Below are positions 37,436 through 46,925 of a stretch of 64,000 nt of DNA, piece by piece; the first letter of the stretch is position 1, and every line of letters starts with the position of its first letter. A model generated the notes under the pieces. That model searched no databases and was not told the DNA's origin. It saw only the letters and a program-made list of their open reading frames with translations. Where the stretch lies: assembly GCF_001905825.1 (NCBI RefSeq), contig NZ_LIVV01000015.1, positions 22,318-86,317 on the forward strand, in the 5' to 3' direction. Source of the stretch: Streptomyces sp. CB02009 (GTDB lineage Bacteria; Actinomycetota; Actinomycetes; Streptomycetales; Streptomycetaceae). A program made the position numbers and the translations under genes.

Positions 37436-40400
37436 ATGTACGAGCTGTCCCGGGTCCGCCTCTACTCCATCGGTCCCGCCGGTGCGCGCTACGCCGACAC
37501 CGTCCTGGACCTGCGGGGGGTCGGCGCGCCCGTGCCCCATCCCGCCCCCACCCAGGCGGAGTTCTTCGAAGAGGAGCCGGTCGGCCCGCCGCGCCGGCCC
37601 GCCCCCGCGGGCGTGCTCTTCCTGGAGAACGGCGGTGGCAAGTCCGTCCTCCTCAAGCTGATCTTCTCGGTCATGCTCCCCGGACACCGCAACACCCTGG
37701 GCGGCGCGAGCTCCGGCGTGCTCCGCAAGTTCCTCCTCGCCGACGACTGCGGGCACGTGGCCCTGGAGTGGCAGCACACCCTCACCGGTGAACTGGTCGT
37801 GGTCGGCAAGGCCAGCGAGTGGCGCGGCCGGCAGGTCTCCTCCGACCCGCGGAAGTTCGCCGAGGCCTGGTACTCCTTCCGTCCCGGCCCCGGGCTCAGC
37901 CTGGACAACCTCCCCGTCGCCGAGGCGACGTCCGTCCGCGCGCCCGTCGAGGGCGCCTCCGGCGCGACCGGCCGCCGCCGCACCATGAAGGGCTTCCGCG
38001 ACGCGATCACGGAGGCGGGCAAGGCGTACCCGCACCTGGAGGTCTCCTGGGAGGAGATCCACGACCGCTGGAACGAGCACCTCGGCGAGCTCGGGCTCGA
38101 CCCGGAACTCTTCCGCTACCAGCGCGAGATGAACGCCGACGAGGGCGAGGCGGCCGGTCTCTTCGCGGTCAAGAAGGACTCCGACTTCACCGACCTGCTG
38201 CTGCGGGCCGTCACCGACACCCGGGACACCGACGGTCTCGCCGACCTCGTCGGAGGCTTCGGCAACAAGCTGGGCCGCCGCGCGGAGCTCACCGCCGAGC
38301 GCGATTTCACGGCCGGTTCCGTCGACCTCCTCAACCGGATCGTCGGGGCCGCCGCGACCCGCTCCACCGCGCGCGACATCCACACGGCCGCCGAGCGCCG
38401 CACCCGTACCCTGGCCCGCCGGCTCTCCGCCCGCGCCGCCGTGGAACGCGCGCGGGGCGCCGAACTCGCCCAGCAGGTCACCTCCGCCGGACACGCCGTC
38501 GCCGAGGCCGAGACCGCGCGCGGGCGCGCCGCGCTCATCGCCGCCGAACTCGCCTACCGGCACGCCTCCCTGGCGCTGACCGCCGCCGAGAAGGGCGCCG
38601 CGTCCCAGCGCCGCGAGCTCACCGACGCCCGCACCGTGCACTCCGCCTGGCAGGCGGCCGAGGTCGTCCTCCGCCACCGCGCCGCCGGCGACCGTTCCGC
38701 GCGCGTGGCCGCCGCCATCCGCGAGGCCGAGCGGGACGCCGCACCGGCCCTCGCGGCGCGTGCCGAGGCCGCCGCCGACCTCGTACGGGCCCTCTCCGCC
38801 GCCGCGGAGGAGGGCGAGCGCCACGCGGCCGAGGAGGAGGAGCGCTCCACCGCCCTCCAGGAAGCCGGCGAGACCGCCCACCGCGACGCCACGGCCGCCG
38901 CGACCGAGGCCCAGCGGGCCCGCAGCGAGGCCGGTCACCTGCGCCAGCGTCTGGCCGAGGTCGAGCAGGAGACGGCCGAGGCCGTCCGGGCCGGCTGGCT
39001 CGACGACACCGCGCCCGACGCCGACCCCGCCCGCGCCGCGCTCGCCGCGAGCGACGCCGAGAAGACGACCGTCGCCGCCTGGGACACCGCGCGCGAAGCA
39101 GCCCGCACGGCTGCGGACCGCGCGCGTGAGGCCGCCGGGGCGGAAGCCCGCGCCGAACTCGCCGCGGCCCGCGCCGCGGACGCCGCGGAGGCCGCGGGGA
39201 ACGCCTACGACGCGGAGCGCCGCGCCGCGGAGCTGCTCGCGGGCGAGGAGCGCCTCGCCGAACTCCTGAGCCTCCCGGCCACCGGCTCGCACCTCCCGGG
39301 CAGCGGCTCGCCCCTGCCCGGACAGCGCGCCGCCACTCCCGGCGCCGACCCCGAGGAGGCCGCCGGTACGGACACCGGTGGCCGGCCTCAGGGCCCGCTC
39401 ACCGTCACCGAGTTCGACCGCTACGCCGACGAACTGCGCGGCATGCTCGACCAGGCCGTCACCTCCGCCGAGCGCCAGCTCTTCGAACTGCGCACCGCCG
39501 CGGCCGACGACTCCCGCATCCTCGGCGCCCTCGGCGACGGCGGCCTGCTGCCGCCGGGCCCCGACGTCCTCGCCACCGTCGAGTACCTCGGCGAGCACGG
39601 CATCCCCGCCCTCCCCGGCTGGCGCTACCTCGCCCAGGCTGTCGACCCCGCCGACCACGCGCGCGTGCTCGCCGCCCGCCCCGAGCTCGTCGACGGCGTC
39701 GTCATCACCGACCCCGTCTCGTACGGCCGTGCCCGCGAGGTCCTCGGCACCGCGGCCCTGCTGCCGCGCTCCGCCGTGGCCGTCGGCACGGCCGCCGCCC
39801 TCCTCGCCCCCGTACCGGCCCAGAGCACCGGCGACGACACGGGCGTCTTCCTCGTCCCGCCGAACCCGGCCATGCACGACGAGCACGCGGCCGACGAGGA
39901 GCGCCACGCCCTGCGGGCCCGCGCCACCGCCCGCGACGAGGAGATCCGCACCCTCGCCGCCCGCCTCGCCGGCGACCGGTCCCTCGCGGCCCGGATCGGC
40001 GCGTGGCGCGCCGACTGCCCGCCCGGGATGCTCGCCGAACTCTCGGCCGTCGCCACCACCGCCCGGGAGACCGCCGAGGCCGCGACCGCCACCCTCGACG
40101 AGGCCCGCACCGCGCGCGCGGAGGCCGATGAGACCGCCGCCGAGGCCGCCCAGGTACGGGACGAGCGCCAGGAGGCGGCCCAGCGTGCCCGCCGGGTCGC
40201 CGACGCCCTGGCGGGCCTCGCCTTCCGGCTGCGCGAGCGGGCCGCCTGGCAGGCCAAGCTCCGCGAACTCGCCGACGACGCCGCAGAGGCCGAGGCCCGC
40301 GCCCAGACCTGTCTGGAACGCGCGCGTGCCGCCGACGAGGACCGCCGCGCGACCCAGCGCTCCGCCGACGACGCCCACCGCACCGCCCGCGCCCTGCGCG

Positions 40401-42127
40401 CCGAGCGCGCCGAGATCGCCGGTGCCCCCGACACCCTCCCCGAGGGCGACGCGCCCGCGCCCCGCGCCGCGCTGCCCACCCTGCGCGAGGCCTACCGGGC
40501 GGCGTCCCAGCTGTACGAGAAGGTCGGCGTCGGCGCCGACCTGCGCGCCGAGCAGGCCCGCGCCGAAGGTGACGAGTCCGCCGCCCTCGCCGAGCTCGAC
40601 CGGCTGACCAACAAGGTCCGCACCCGCGCCGAGCAGCTCCTGGAGTCCACGGACGGCGCCGACGGGCCGTCCCGGCAGGCCGCCGCCGCCCGCGCCGAGT
40701 CCCTCGTGCAGATGCTGGAGACCCGCGCGTCGGAGGCCAGCGAGAAGATCGGCCGGCTGCGCGGCGAGGCCGAGCGCCTCGCCCCCGAGGACGGCGAGGA
40801 GCACACCGAGCTGCCCGAGGAGCTCGTCCCCGCCGACGCCGAACGCGCCCAGGCCCTGCTCCGTACCGCCGGCGCCGAACTCGCGTCCCGCACCGACGCC
40901 CTGGAGGCGGCCCGCGCCGCCCACACCGGACTGCTCCGGGACCACCGGGCCGCCGAGGACGCGGCGGGCGGCTTCGACGAGACCTCCGCCCTGCTGCGGG
41001 ACCTGCTCCGCGACCACACCGAGGAGGAGCGCGAGGAGGCCGAGGCGTACCCCGGCAGCCTGGAGGAGGCCCGTACGACGGCCGGCGAGGCGCGCCGCTC
41101 GCTGCGCTCCTGCACGGCCGAGCTCTCGGCGGCCGACGCCTCCGTGCGCGAGGCGAGCGACATCCTGGTACGGCACGCCAACTCCACCCGCTACGAGCAG
41201 GTCCGCACCCCGGCGCGCCAGCAGATCCGCGAACTGCCGGCGGCCGCGCTGCCCGAGCACGCCGCCAAGTGGGCCGAGGCCTTCGCGCCCCGCCTGCGGG
41301 TCCTCACCGACGAGTTGGAGCAGCTGGAGCGCAACCGCGACTCGATCGTCGACCGGCTGCGCGGCCTGGTGGAGTCCTCGCTCGCCACGCTCCGCTCGGC
41401 GCAGCGGCTCTCCCGGCTCCCCGAGGGCCTCGGCGAGTGGTCGGGCCAGGAGTTCCTGCGGATCCGCTTCGAGGAGCCCGACCAGGCCACCCTCGCGGAG
41501 CGGCTCGGCGAGGTCGTCGACGAGGCGACCCGCGCCGCCGTCAGGAAGAACTCCGACCTGCGCCGCGACGGGATGTCCCTGCTGCTCCGCGGAGTCCAGG
41601 CGGCCCTCGAACCCAAGGGCGTCTCCGTCGAGATCCTCAAGCCGGACGCTGTGCTGCGCGCCGAGCGGGTGCCCGTCGGGCAGATGGGCGACGTCTTCTC
41701 CGGCGGTCAGCTGCTCACCGCGGCCATCGCCCTGTACTGCACGATGGCGGCGCTCCGCTCCAACGACCGCGGCCGCGACAAGCACCGGCACGCGGGCACG
41801 CTGTTCCTGGACAACCCGATCGGCCGCGCCAACGCCACGTACCTGCTGGAGCTCCAGCGGGCCGTGTCGGACGCGCTGGGCGTGCAGCTCCTGTACACGA
41901 CGGGTCTGTTCGACACGACCGCGCTCGCCGAGTTCCCCCTGGTGATCCGGCTGCGCAACGACGCGGACCTGAGGGCGGGCCTCAAGTACATCAGCGTGGA
42001 GGAGCACCTCCGCCCGGGTCTGCCGCAGACCGCGGCGGAGGGCGAGACGATCCACGGCGAGATCACGGCGACGCGGATGTTCCGCCGGCACACGGCGGAC
42101 GACCCGAGCCACCCGGCGACCCTCTAG
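37436..42127 (+). CDS. SMC-like ATPase (MukB/MksB/JetC-type)
   Basis: A 1563-residue protein with SMC architecture. The N-terminal head has Walker A at 63-70 (LENGGGKS, the first Gly of GxxGxGKS replaced by Leu). Ala/Glu/Arg-rich coiled coil runs from about 290 to 610. A globular, hinge-like block lies around 650-820 (LATVEYLGEHGIPALPGWRYL, VDGVVITDPVSYGRAREVLG). The returning coiled coil spans about 825-1290. The C-terminal head has the ABC signature SGGQ at 1422-1425 (GDVFSGGQLLTAAIALYC) and Walker B LFLDNP at 1457-1461, with Asn1460 where the catalytic Glu is expected. It should organise or load onto DNA with the two upstream proteins. A strong terminator follows. Confidence 0.8.
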   Translation: MYELSRVRLYSIGPAGARYADTVLDLRGVGAPVPHPAPTQAEFFEEEPVGPPRRPAPAGVLFLENGGGKSVLLKLIFSVMLPGHRNTLGGASSGVLRKFLLADDCGHVALEWQHTLTGELVVVGKASEWRGRQVSSDPRKFAEAWYSFRPGPGLSLDNLPVAEATSVRAPVEGASGATGRRRTMKGFRDAITEAGKAYPHLEVSWEEIHDRWNEHLGELGLDPELFRYQREMNADEGEAAGLFAVKKDSDFTDLLLRAVTDTRDTDGLADLVGGFGNKLGRRAELTAERDFTAGSVDLLNRIVGAAATRSTARDIHTAAERRTRTLARRLSARAAVERARGAELAQQVTSAGHAVAEAETARGRAALIAAELAYRHASLALTAAEKGAASQRRELTDARTVHSAWQAAEVVLRHRAAGDRSARVAAAIREAERDAAPALAARAEAAADLVRALSAAAEEGERHAAEEEERSTALQEAGETAHRDATAAATEAQRARSEAGHLRQRLAEVEQETAEAVRAGWLDDTAPDADPARAALAASDAEKTTVAAWDTAREAARTAADRAREAAGAEARAELAAARAADAAEAAGNAYDAERRAAELLAGEERLAELLSLPATGSHLPGSGSPLPGQRAATPGADPEEAAGTDTGGRPQGPLTVTEFDRYADELRGMLDQAVTSAERQLFELRTAAADDSRILGALGDGGLLPPGPDVLATVEYLGEHGIPALPGWRYLAQAVDPADHARVLAARPELVDGVVITDPVSYGRAREVLGTAALLPRSAVAVGTAAALLAPVPAQSTGDDTGVFLVPPNPAMHDEHAADEERHALRARATARDEEIRTLAARLAGDRSLAARIGAWRADCPPGMLAELSAVATTARETAEAATATLDEARTARAEADETAAEAAQVRDERQEAAQRARRVADALAGLAFRLRERAAWQAKLRELADDAAEAEARAQTCLERARAADEDRRATQRSADDAHRTARALRAERAEIAGAPDTLPEGDAPAPRAALPTLREAYRAASQLYEKVGVGADLRAEQARAEGDESAALAELDRLTNKVRTRAEQLLESTDGADGPSRQAAAARAESLVQMLETRASEASEKIGRLRGEAERLAPEDGEEHTELPEELVPADAERAQALLRTAGAELASRTDALEAARAAHTGLLRDHRAAEDAAGGFDETSALLRDLLRDHTEEEREEAEAYPGSLEEARTTAGEARRSLRSCTAELSAADASVREASDILVRHANSTRYEQVRTPARQQIRELPAAALPEHAAKWAEAFAPRLRVLTDELEQLERNRDSIVDRLRGLVESSLATLRSAQRLSRLPEGLGEWSGQEFLRIRFEEPDQATLAERLGEVVDEATRAAVRKNSDLRRDGMSLLLRGVQAALEPKGVSVEILKPDAVLRAERVPVGQMGDVFSGGQLLTAAIALYCTMAALRSNDRGRDKHRHAGTLFLDNPIGRANATYLLELQRAVSDALGVQLLYTTGLFDTTALAEFPLVIRLRNDADLRAGLKYISVEEHLRPGLPQTAAEGETIHGEITATRMFRRHTADDPSHPATL

Positions 42128-42200
42128 TCGGGCCGGTCGGGCCGGTCGAGCCAGTCGGGCCGATCGGGCGAGACCCGCAAGGGACGGCCCGGGGCACAAG

Positions 42201-42240
42201 CGAGCGGCCCGGCCCCCTCCACAGGGGGCCGGGCCGCTCG
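42201..42240. terminator. Bidirectional terminator after the SMC-like gene
   Basis: A perfect 18-bp inverted repeat (42201-42218 and 42223-42240, CGAGCGGCCCGGCCCCCT and its complement) with a 4-base loop CCAC. It separates the SMC-like gene from a convergent small membrane-protein gene. Confidence 0.92.
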
Positions 42241-42256
42241 TTCACGTTCCGCCGGC

Positions 42257-42625
42257 TCAGGCCGCCTCGGACAGCGACGCCGTGTCCGCCCGGCTCTCCT
42301 CGCGCTTCGCACGGAGCGGCGGACGCGCCGTGCTGCTCGGCTCCGACACCACGCCGTTGCGCTGACGCCACACCTGACGGGTGATCCAGATGTCGAGCAC
42401 GCTCCAGGTGGCCACGACGGTGGAGACCACCGCGCCGACGGTCACAGGGAACGCCAGCCAAGAGCCCGTCACGGAGCTGAAGAACGCCACGACCGCAAGG
42501 ACGAGCGTCACCGATGTGATCATCACGGCCCGCACGGCGGCGGTACGCACCGGGTCCGGCATCCGCCGTCGCGCCCGGTCGTCCTCCACCCACAACTGCC
42601 GCTCCGACCGCGCCTCGTGTTCCAT
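42257..42625 (-). CDS. Small two-helix membrane protein
   Basis: 122 residues. A charged N-terminus (MEHEARSERQLWVEDDRARRR) is followed by two membrane helices, AVMITSVTLVLAVVAFFSSV and LAFPVTVGAVVSTVVATWSVL, a basic segment IWITRQVWRQRNGVV and a hydrophilic tail. The ATG at 42625 has GGGAGT eight bases upstream; an in-frame GTG at 42643 is less likely. It stands alone between the condensin-like operon and the conservon. Function unknown. Confidence 0.75.
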   Translation of the reverse strand: MEHEARSERQLWVEDDRARRRMPDPVRTAAVRAVMITSVTLVLAVVAFFSSVTGSWLAFPVTVGAVVSTVVATWSVLDIWITRQVWRQRNGVVSEPSSTARPPLRAKREESRADTASLSEAA

Positions 42626-43030
42626 TGTCCCGTCACTCCCCACAACTGACCGTCTCCAGGAACGGTTGCCCGTCTTGAGCGCCTATACACGGACAGAACC
42701 CGCCCCGTACTTATTGACGCACGAGTGAGGGAAAAGGTTTCGTCCGACCAGGGATGAACGTGAGCGGGATGGGACCGGAACGAACAATTCCAGCCATCTC
42801 CGCAGGCCGGAGAAATGGCGCATCGTCAGGTGTCCTACGCCACATTGACCAAGTCCAACTCACCGAATAGCAGGACATCTCATGATCAAGACTCACTCGG
42901 CAGGCTGAAAATAGCCCGGACATGCCTTCGGGATGGCCGTGATGCAGTAGTAGGCTCACGCCGCCGTTTGTTGAATCTCAAGGTTGACGCCGCGTGTTGA
43001 CGCCGGACGTCACGAACGTGAAGGACCTCC
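42626..43030. other. Lower-GC intergenic region upstream of the conservon
   Basis: About 400 bases with clearly lower GC than the genes around it and no supportable ORF. It must hold the cvnA promoter and the divergent promoter of the small membrane protein. TAGGCT at 42951-42956 is a possible -10 element, with TTCGGG at 42927-42932 as a weak -35 (18-base spacing), putting a start about 65 bases before cvnA. Confidence 0.4.
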
Positions 43031-46021
43031 GTGGCCACGGAGGTCGAGCTGGGGGAGGCCATGCGCTTTCGCGGGAAGTCCATCCGCCGGAAGATCGTGG
43101 CGTTGCTGCTCGTCCCCCTCGTCTCCCTGACCTGCCTGTGGGGCTTCGCCACGGTCCTCACCGGACGCGAGGCCGACCAGCTCCTCGACGTCGGCTACAT
43201 CGTCGACAAGGTCGGCTACCCCCTCGAGGACACCGCCCGCGTCATCCAGCTCGAACGGCGCCAGTCGCTCATCTACCTCGCCGACCCCCGGGGCACCGAC
43301 GCCCTCGGCTCCCTCAACGAGACCCGCCGGGCCACCGACCGCCAGATCGCCCGCATCCGCGCCAACGCCACCGACCCCGGCGTGCGCGAGGAGATGCGGC
43401 CCGTCACCGCCCAGCGGCTCACCTCCCTCCTCCAGGCGCTCGAAGGCATCGCCTCGCTGCGCCGCTCGGTGGAGAAACGTGACATCGGCCGGATGCAGGC
43501 CCTCGAGTTCTACAACCGGCTCGTCGACCCCTGCTACAGCTTCCTCGTCACCCTCCACGCCCTCGAGAACGTGGAGATGGACAAGCAGGGCCGCGCCCTC
43601 GTCGGCATCACCCGCGCGCGTGAACTGCTCTCCCGCGAGGACGCGCTCGTCCTCTCCTCGCTCGTCGCGGACCGGATCACCGCCCGGGAGATCCGCGCGA
43701 TATCCGACCTCGTCGCCAACCGCGAGCAGTTCTACGAGGTCAACCTCGAACTCCTGCCCACCGCCGAGCGGCAGCGCTTCGAGAAGTACTGGAGCAGCCC
43801 CGCCAGCCAGCCGCTGCGCACCGCCGAGAACGCGATCATCGAGCAGGGCCCCACCGACAGCCCGCGCGCCGTCACCCCCGCCTACTGGCAGGACAACGCC
43901 AGCCCCGTCCTCGACGACCTGGCCAGGGAGAACACCGCGGCCGGCGACCGCTACCAGGACCGCGTCCAGCCCGCCGCGTACAGCGTCCTCCTCAAGGTCG
44001 GCGTCGCCGGAGTCCTCGGCTTCCTCGCCCTGCTCGCCTCGATCGTCATCTCCGTCCGCATCGGCCGCGACCTCGTGCGCGACCTGCGCCGCCTGCAGAA
44101 GGAGGCCCAGGAGGTCTCCGGCGTGCGCCTGCCCAGCGTGATGCGGCGACTCGCCGCGGGCGAACACGTCGACGTCGGCACCGAAGTCCCGCACCTGGGA
44201 TACGGACAGGACGAGGTCGGCCAGGTCGGCCAGGCCCTCAACACCCTCCAGCGCGCCGCCGTCGAGGCCGCCGTGAAGCAGTCCGAACTCCGGCGCGGCG
44301 TCTCCGAGGTGTTCGTCAACCTCGCCCGCCGCAACCAGGTCCTGCTCCACCGCCAGCTCACCCTCCTCGACACCATGGAACGGCGCACCGAGGACACCGA
44401 CGAGCTCGCCGACCTCTTCCGGCTCGACCACCTCACCACCCGCATGCGGCGGCATGCCGAGGGCCTCGTCATCCTCTCCGGCGCCGCGCCCTCCCGCCAG
44501 TGGCGCAAGCCCGTCCAGCTCATGGACGTGGTCCGCGCCGCCGTCGCCGAGGTCGAGGACTACGAACGCATCGAGGTCCGCCGGCTCCCGCGCCTCGGCG
44601 TGGGCGGCCCCGCCGTCGCGGACCTCACCCACCTCATCGCCGAACTCCTCGAGAACGCCACGGTGTTCTCCCCGCCGCACACCGCCGTCCAGGTGCTCGG
44701 CGAGAGGGTCGCCAACGGCTTCACCCTGGAGATCCACGACCGCGGCCTCGGCATGAACCCCGACGCCCTGCTCGACGCCAACCTCCGGCTCGCCGAGACC
44801 CCCGAGTTCGAACTCTCGGACACCGACCGCCTCGGCCTCTTCGTCGTCAGCCGGCTCGCCCAGCGCCAGAACGTCCGTGTCTCGCTGCAGACCTCCCCGT
44901 ACGGCGGGACCACCGCCGTCGTCTTCATCCCGGCCGCGCTCCTCACCGACGCGCCCGAGACCCAGGGCGCCGGCTTCCGCCTGGACCGCAAGACCCTGGA
45001 GCGCACCGGCCCGGCCGACGCCGGGACCGCCGACGACGGCGTCCTGCCCAGCCGGCGCCCGGCCCTCGCCCGGGTCCCGGACGTGACCGAGACACCCGGC
45101 CCGCTCGACGGCCCCGTCGAGCTGGAGGGGCCGCTCGGCAGCGAGGAGTACGACGTCCTCCTCGACGGCGCGGCGGACCTCCTCGACACCGACAGCGAAC
45201 GCGGCGGCCTCTTCCTGCCCCGTCCCCGGCGCCGCTCCGGACGCGCGCCCGCCGGCGAGCAGCACCCGCAGGCCGCGGACCGGACGGACGGCCAGGACGA
45301 GGAGGAGAAGCCCGTCGACGCGGGCGCCCTCGGCCCCGTACCGCTGCCGCGCCGGCGCACCCCGACCCTGGTCGTGGACCACGGCCGGCGGCTCGACGAG
45401 CCCGACCGCGGCCGCGGCGCGGACGAGCCGGAGCGCGGCCGCGGAGCCGACGCCTCCGACCGGTCCCACACGCTCCCCGAACTGGACCAGCCGCTCAACG
45501 GCCGTGCGCACCCCGCCCCCGGTCGCGTGACCGAGGGCCCCGGCGACGCGGACCACCACGCCTACGGAACCGGCCGGGACGAGCGGCCGGTGCCCCCGCG
45601 CGGCACCGGCCGGCCGGGGGACCAGCCCGTCCCTCCGCGCGGCACCGGCCGGCAGTACGGTCTGCCCATCGCCCCGCGCGGCACCGGCCCGACCCTCGTC
45701 CCCGTACCACCGGAGGGCCCGGTGGCGCCGGCGAGCCCCGAGCCGTTCGGCGGGCTGCCCCGCCGAGTCCGCCAGGCCAGCCTCGCTCCCCAGCTGCGCG
45801 CGCACGACGCCCCGGCCGAGCGCGGCACGGGCGGACGTGCCGACGCCGGTACGAGCGGCGGCGCCGCGCCCGCGGACGCCGACCACTTCGAGCGGGACGC
45901 CGAGGAGGTACGCGCGCGCATGGCCGCCATGCAGCGCGGCTGGCAGCGCGGGCGAGAGCACAACGCCGACCCTGACGACCCGACAGCACCTGGAACGACA
46001 CCCGAGGGGGACGGTCGATGA
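43031..46021 (+). CDS. cvnA: Conservon sensor kinase-like protein CvnA
   Basis: A 996-residue membrane protein. It has a membrane helix near residues 21-43, then an extracytoplasmic helical nitrate/sulfonate-sensing-type (NIT) domain up to about 315, a second helix at 317-340 (LLKVGVAGVLGFLALLASIVISV), a HAMP-like segment, and a histidine-kinase-type ATPase domain. The ATPase shows N box ELLENATVFSPP near 538, G1 DRGLGMNP and G2 DRLGLFVVSRLA. The C-terminal 300 residues are disordered, with in-frame PPRGTGR repeats. In conservons this protein works with CvnB-D as a membrane heterocomplex resembling a G-protein-coupled system. The GTG at 43031 has AAGGA upstream; an ATG at 43061 is the alternative. 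It overlaps cvnB by four bases. Confidence 0.92.
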   Translation: MATEVELGEAMRFRGKSIRRKIVALLLVPLVSLTCLWGFATVLTGREADQLLDVGYIVDKVGYPLEDTARVIQLERRQSLIYLADPRGTDALGSLNETRRATDRQIARIRANATDPGVREEMRPVTAQRLTSLLQALEGIASLRRSVEKRDIGRMQALEFYNRLVDPCYSFLVTLHALENVEMDKQGRALVGITRARELLSREDALVLSSLVADRITAREIRAISDLVANREQFYEVNLELLPTAERQRFEKYWSSPASQPLRTAENAIIEQGPTDSPRAVTPAYWQDNASPVLDDLARENTAAGDRYQDRVQPAAYSVLLKVGVAGVLGFLALLASIVISVRIGRDLVRDLRRLQKEAQEVSGVRLPSVMRRLAAGEHVDVGTEVPHLGYGQDEVGQVGQALNTLQRAAVEAAVKQSELRRGVSEVFVNLARRNQVLLHRQLTLLDTMERRTEDTDELADLFRLDHLTTRMRRHAEGLVILSGAAPSRQWRKPVQLMDVVRAAVAEVEDYERIEVRRLPRLGVGGPAVADLTHLIAELLENATVFSPPHTAVQVLGERVANGFTLEIHDRGLGMNPDALLDANLRLAETPEFELSDTDRLGLFVVSRLAQRQNVRVSLQTSPYGGTTAVVFIPAALLTDAPETQGAGFRLDRKTLERTGPADAGTADDGVLPSRRPALARVPDVTETPGPLDGPVELEGPLGSEEYDVLLDGAADLLDTDSERGGLFLPRPRRRSGRAPAGEQHPQAADRTDGQDEEEKPVDAGALGPVPLPRRRTPTLVVDHGRRLDEPDRGRGADEPERGRGADASDRSHTLPELDQPLNGRAHPAPGRVTEGPGDADHHAYGTGRDERPVPPRGTGRPGDQPVPPRGTGRQYGLPIAPRGTGPTLVPVPPEGPVAPASPEPFGGLPRRVRQASLAPQLRAHDAPAERGTGGRADAGTSGGAAPADADHFERDAEEVRARMAAMQRGWQRGREHNADPDDPTAPGTTPEGDGR

Positions 46022-46461
46022 CCGCACCGAACGCCGCAGCATCCAGCAGCACCGCCGGCCACGGAAACGGCGAGCTGAACTGGCTCCTCGACGAGCTCGT
46101 GCAGCGCGTCGCGTCCATCCGTAAGGCCCTGGTGCTCTCCAGCGACGGCCTCCCCACCGGCGCGTCCCAGGACCTCACCCGGGAGGACGGCGAGCACCTG
46201 GCCGCCGTCGCCTCCGGCTTCCACAGCCTCGCCAAGGGCGTCGGACGCCACTTCGAGGCGGGCAAGGTCCGCCAGACCGTCGTCGAGCTCGAGGACGCCT
46301 TCCTCTTCGTCACGGCCGCCGGCGACGGCAGCTGCCTGGCCGTGCTCGCCGACGCGGACTCCGACGTCGGCCAGGTCGCCTACGAGATGACGCTGATGGT
46401 GAAGCGCGTCGGGGTCCACCTCGGCACGGCGCCCCGGACCGGTCTGCCCGCGGGAGGGTGA
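46018..46461 (+). CDS. cvnB: Conservon roadblock/LC7 protein CvnB
   Basis: A 147-residue roadblock/LC7-domain protein: LNWLLDELVQRVASIRKALVLSSDGLPTGASQDLTREDGEHLAAVASGFHSLAKGVGRHFEAGKVRQTVVEL, then FLFVTAAGDGSCLAVLADADSDVGQVAYEMTLMVKRVG. These proteins are GTPase-activating or scaffold partners of the small GTPase CvnD. The start overlaps the cvnA stop (ATGA). Confidence 0.95.
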   Translation: MTAPNAAASSSTAGHGNGELNWLLDELVQRVASIRKALVLSSDGLPTGASQDLTREDGEHLAAVASGFHSLAKGVGRHFEAGKVRQTVVELEDAFLFVTAAGDGSCLAVLADADSDVGQVAYEMTLMVKRVGVHLGTAPRTGLPAGG

Positions 46462-46472
46462 GAGGGGACGGC

Positions 46473-46925
46473 ATGAGCGACGCAGCCGAGCGGAACCAGC
46501 TGAACCAGGCGAACCGGCCCACGGAGCCGGACCAGAGCGCCGCCCCTGCCCACCACCACTGGTTCGACGACGAGGCCGGGCCCGTGGTCCGTCCGTACGC
46601 GATGACCCGGGGCCGGACGAGCGCCGCCACCCGCCACCGCCTCGACCTGATCGCGGTGGTCGTGCCCGAACCCGCCGCCGACGACCCCGGCCGTGACCAG
46701 ACGCTCTCCCCCGAGCACGTGGAGATCGTCGAACGCTGCTCCGAGCAGCCCCAGTCGATCGCCGAGCTCGCCGCAGGACTCGACCTCCCCGTCGGGGTGG
46801 TCCGGGTCCTCGTCGGCGACCTCGTCGAGGACGAACTCGTCCATGTGACCCGCCCCGTTCCGCCGGCCGAGCTGCCGGACGTGAGCATTCTCCGCGAGGT
46901 GATCAATGGCCTTCGGGCGCTCTAG
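46473..46925 (+). CDS. cvnC: Conservon DUF742 protein CvnC
   Basis: A 150-residue DUF742 protein: WFDDEAGPVVRPYAMTRGRTSAATRHRLDLIAVVV, then a winged-helix-like region SPEHVEIVERCSEQPQSIAELAAGLDLPVGVVRVLVGDLVEDELVHV and the C-terminal LREVINGLRAL conserved in conservons. The ATG at 46473 has GAGAGGGG five to six bases upstream; a GTG at 46458 overlapping the cvnB stop is the alternative. The 3' end overlaps cvnD by 20 bases. Confidence 0.93.
   Translation: MSDAAERNQLNQANRPTEPDQSAAPAHHHWFDDEAGPVVRPYAMTRGRTSAATRHRLDLIAVVVPEPAADDPGRDQTLSPEHVEIVERCSEQPQSIAELAAGLDLPVGVVRVLVGDLVEDELVHVTRPVPPAELPDVSILREVINGLRAL

Noticed and set aside
35693..42199. A 2168-codon open frame on the minus strand opposite the condensin-like operon.
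   Set aside because: It is the antisense shadow of very GC-rich coding DNA: Gly/Val/Arg-rich, with no recognisable domains, whereas the plus-strand proteins show clear ATPase and helical motifs.
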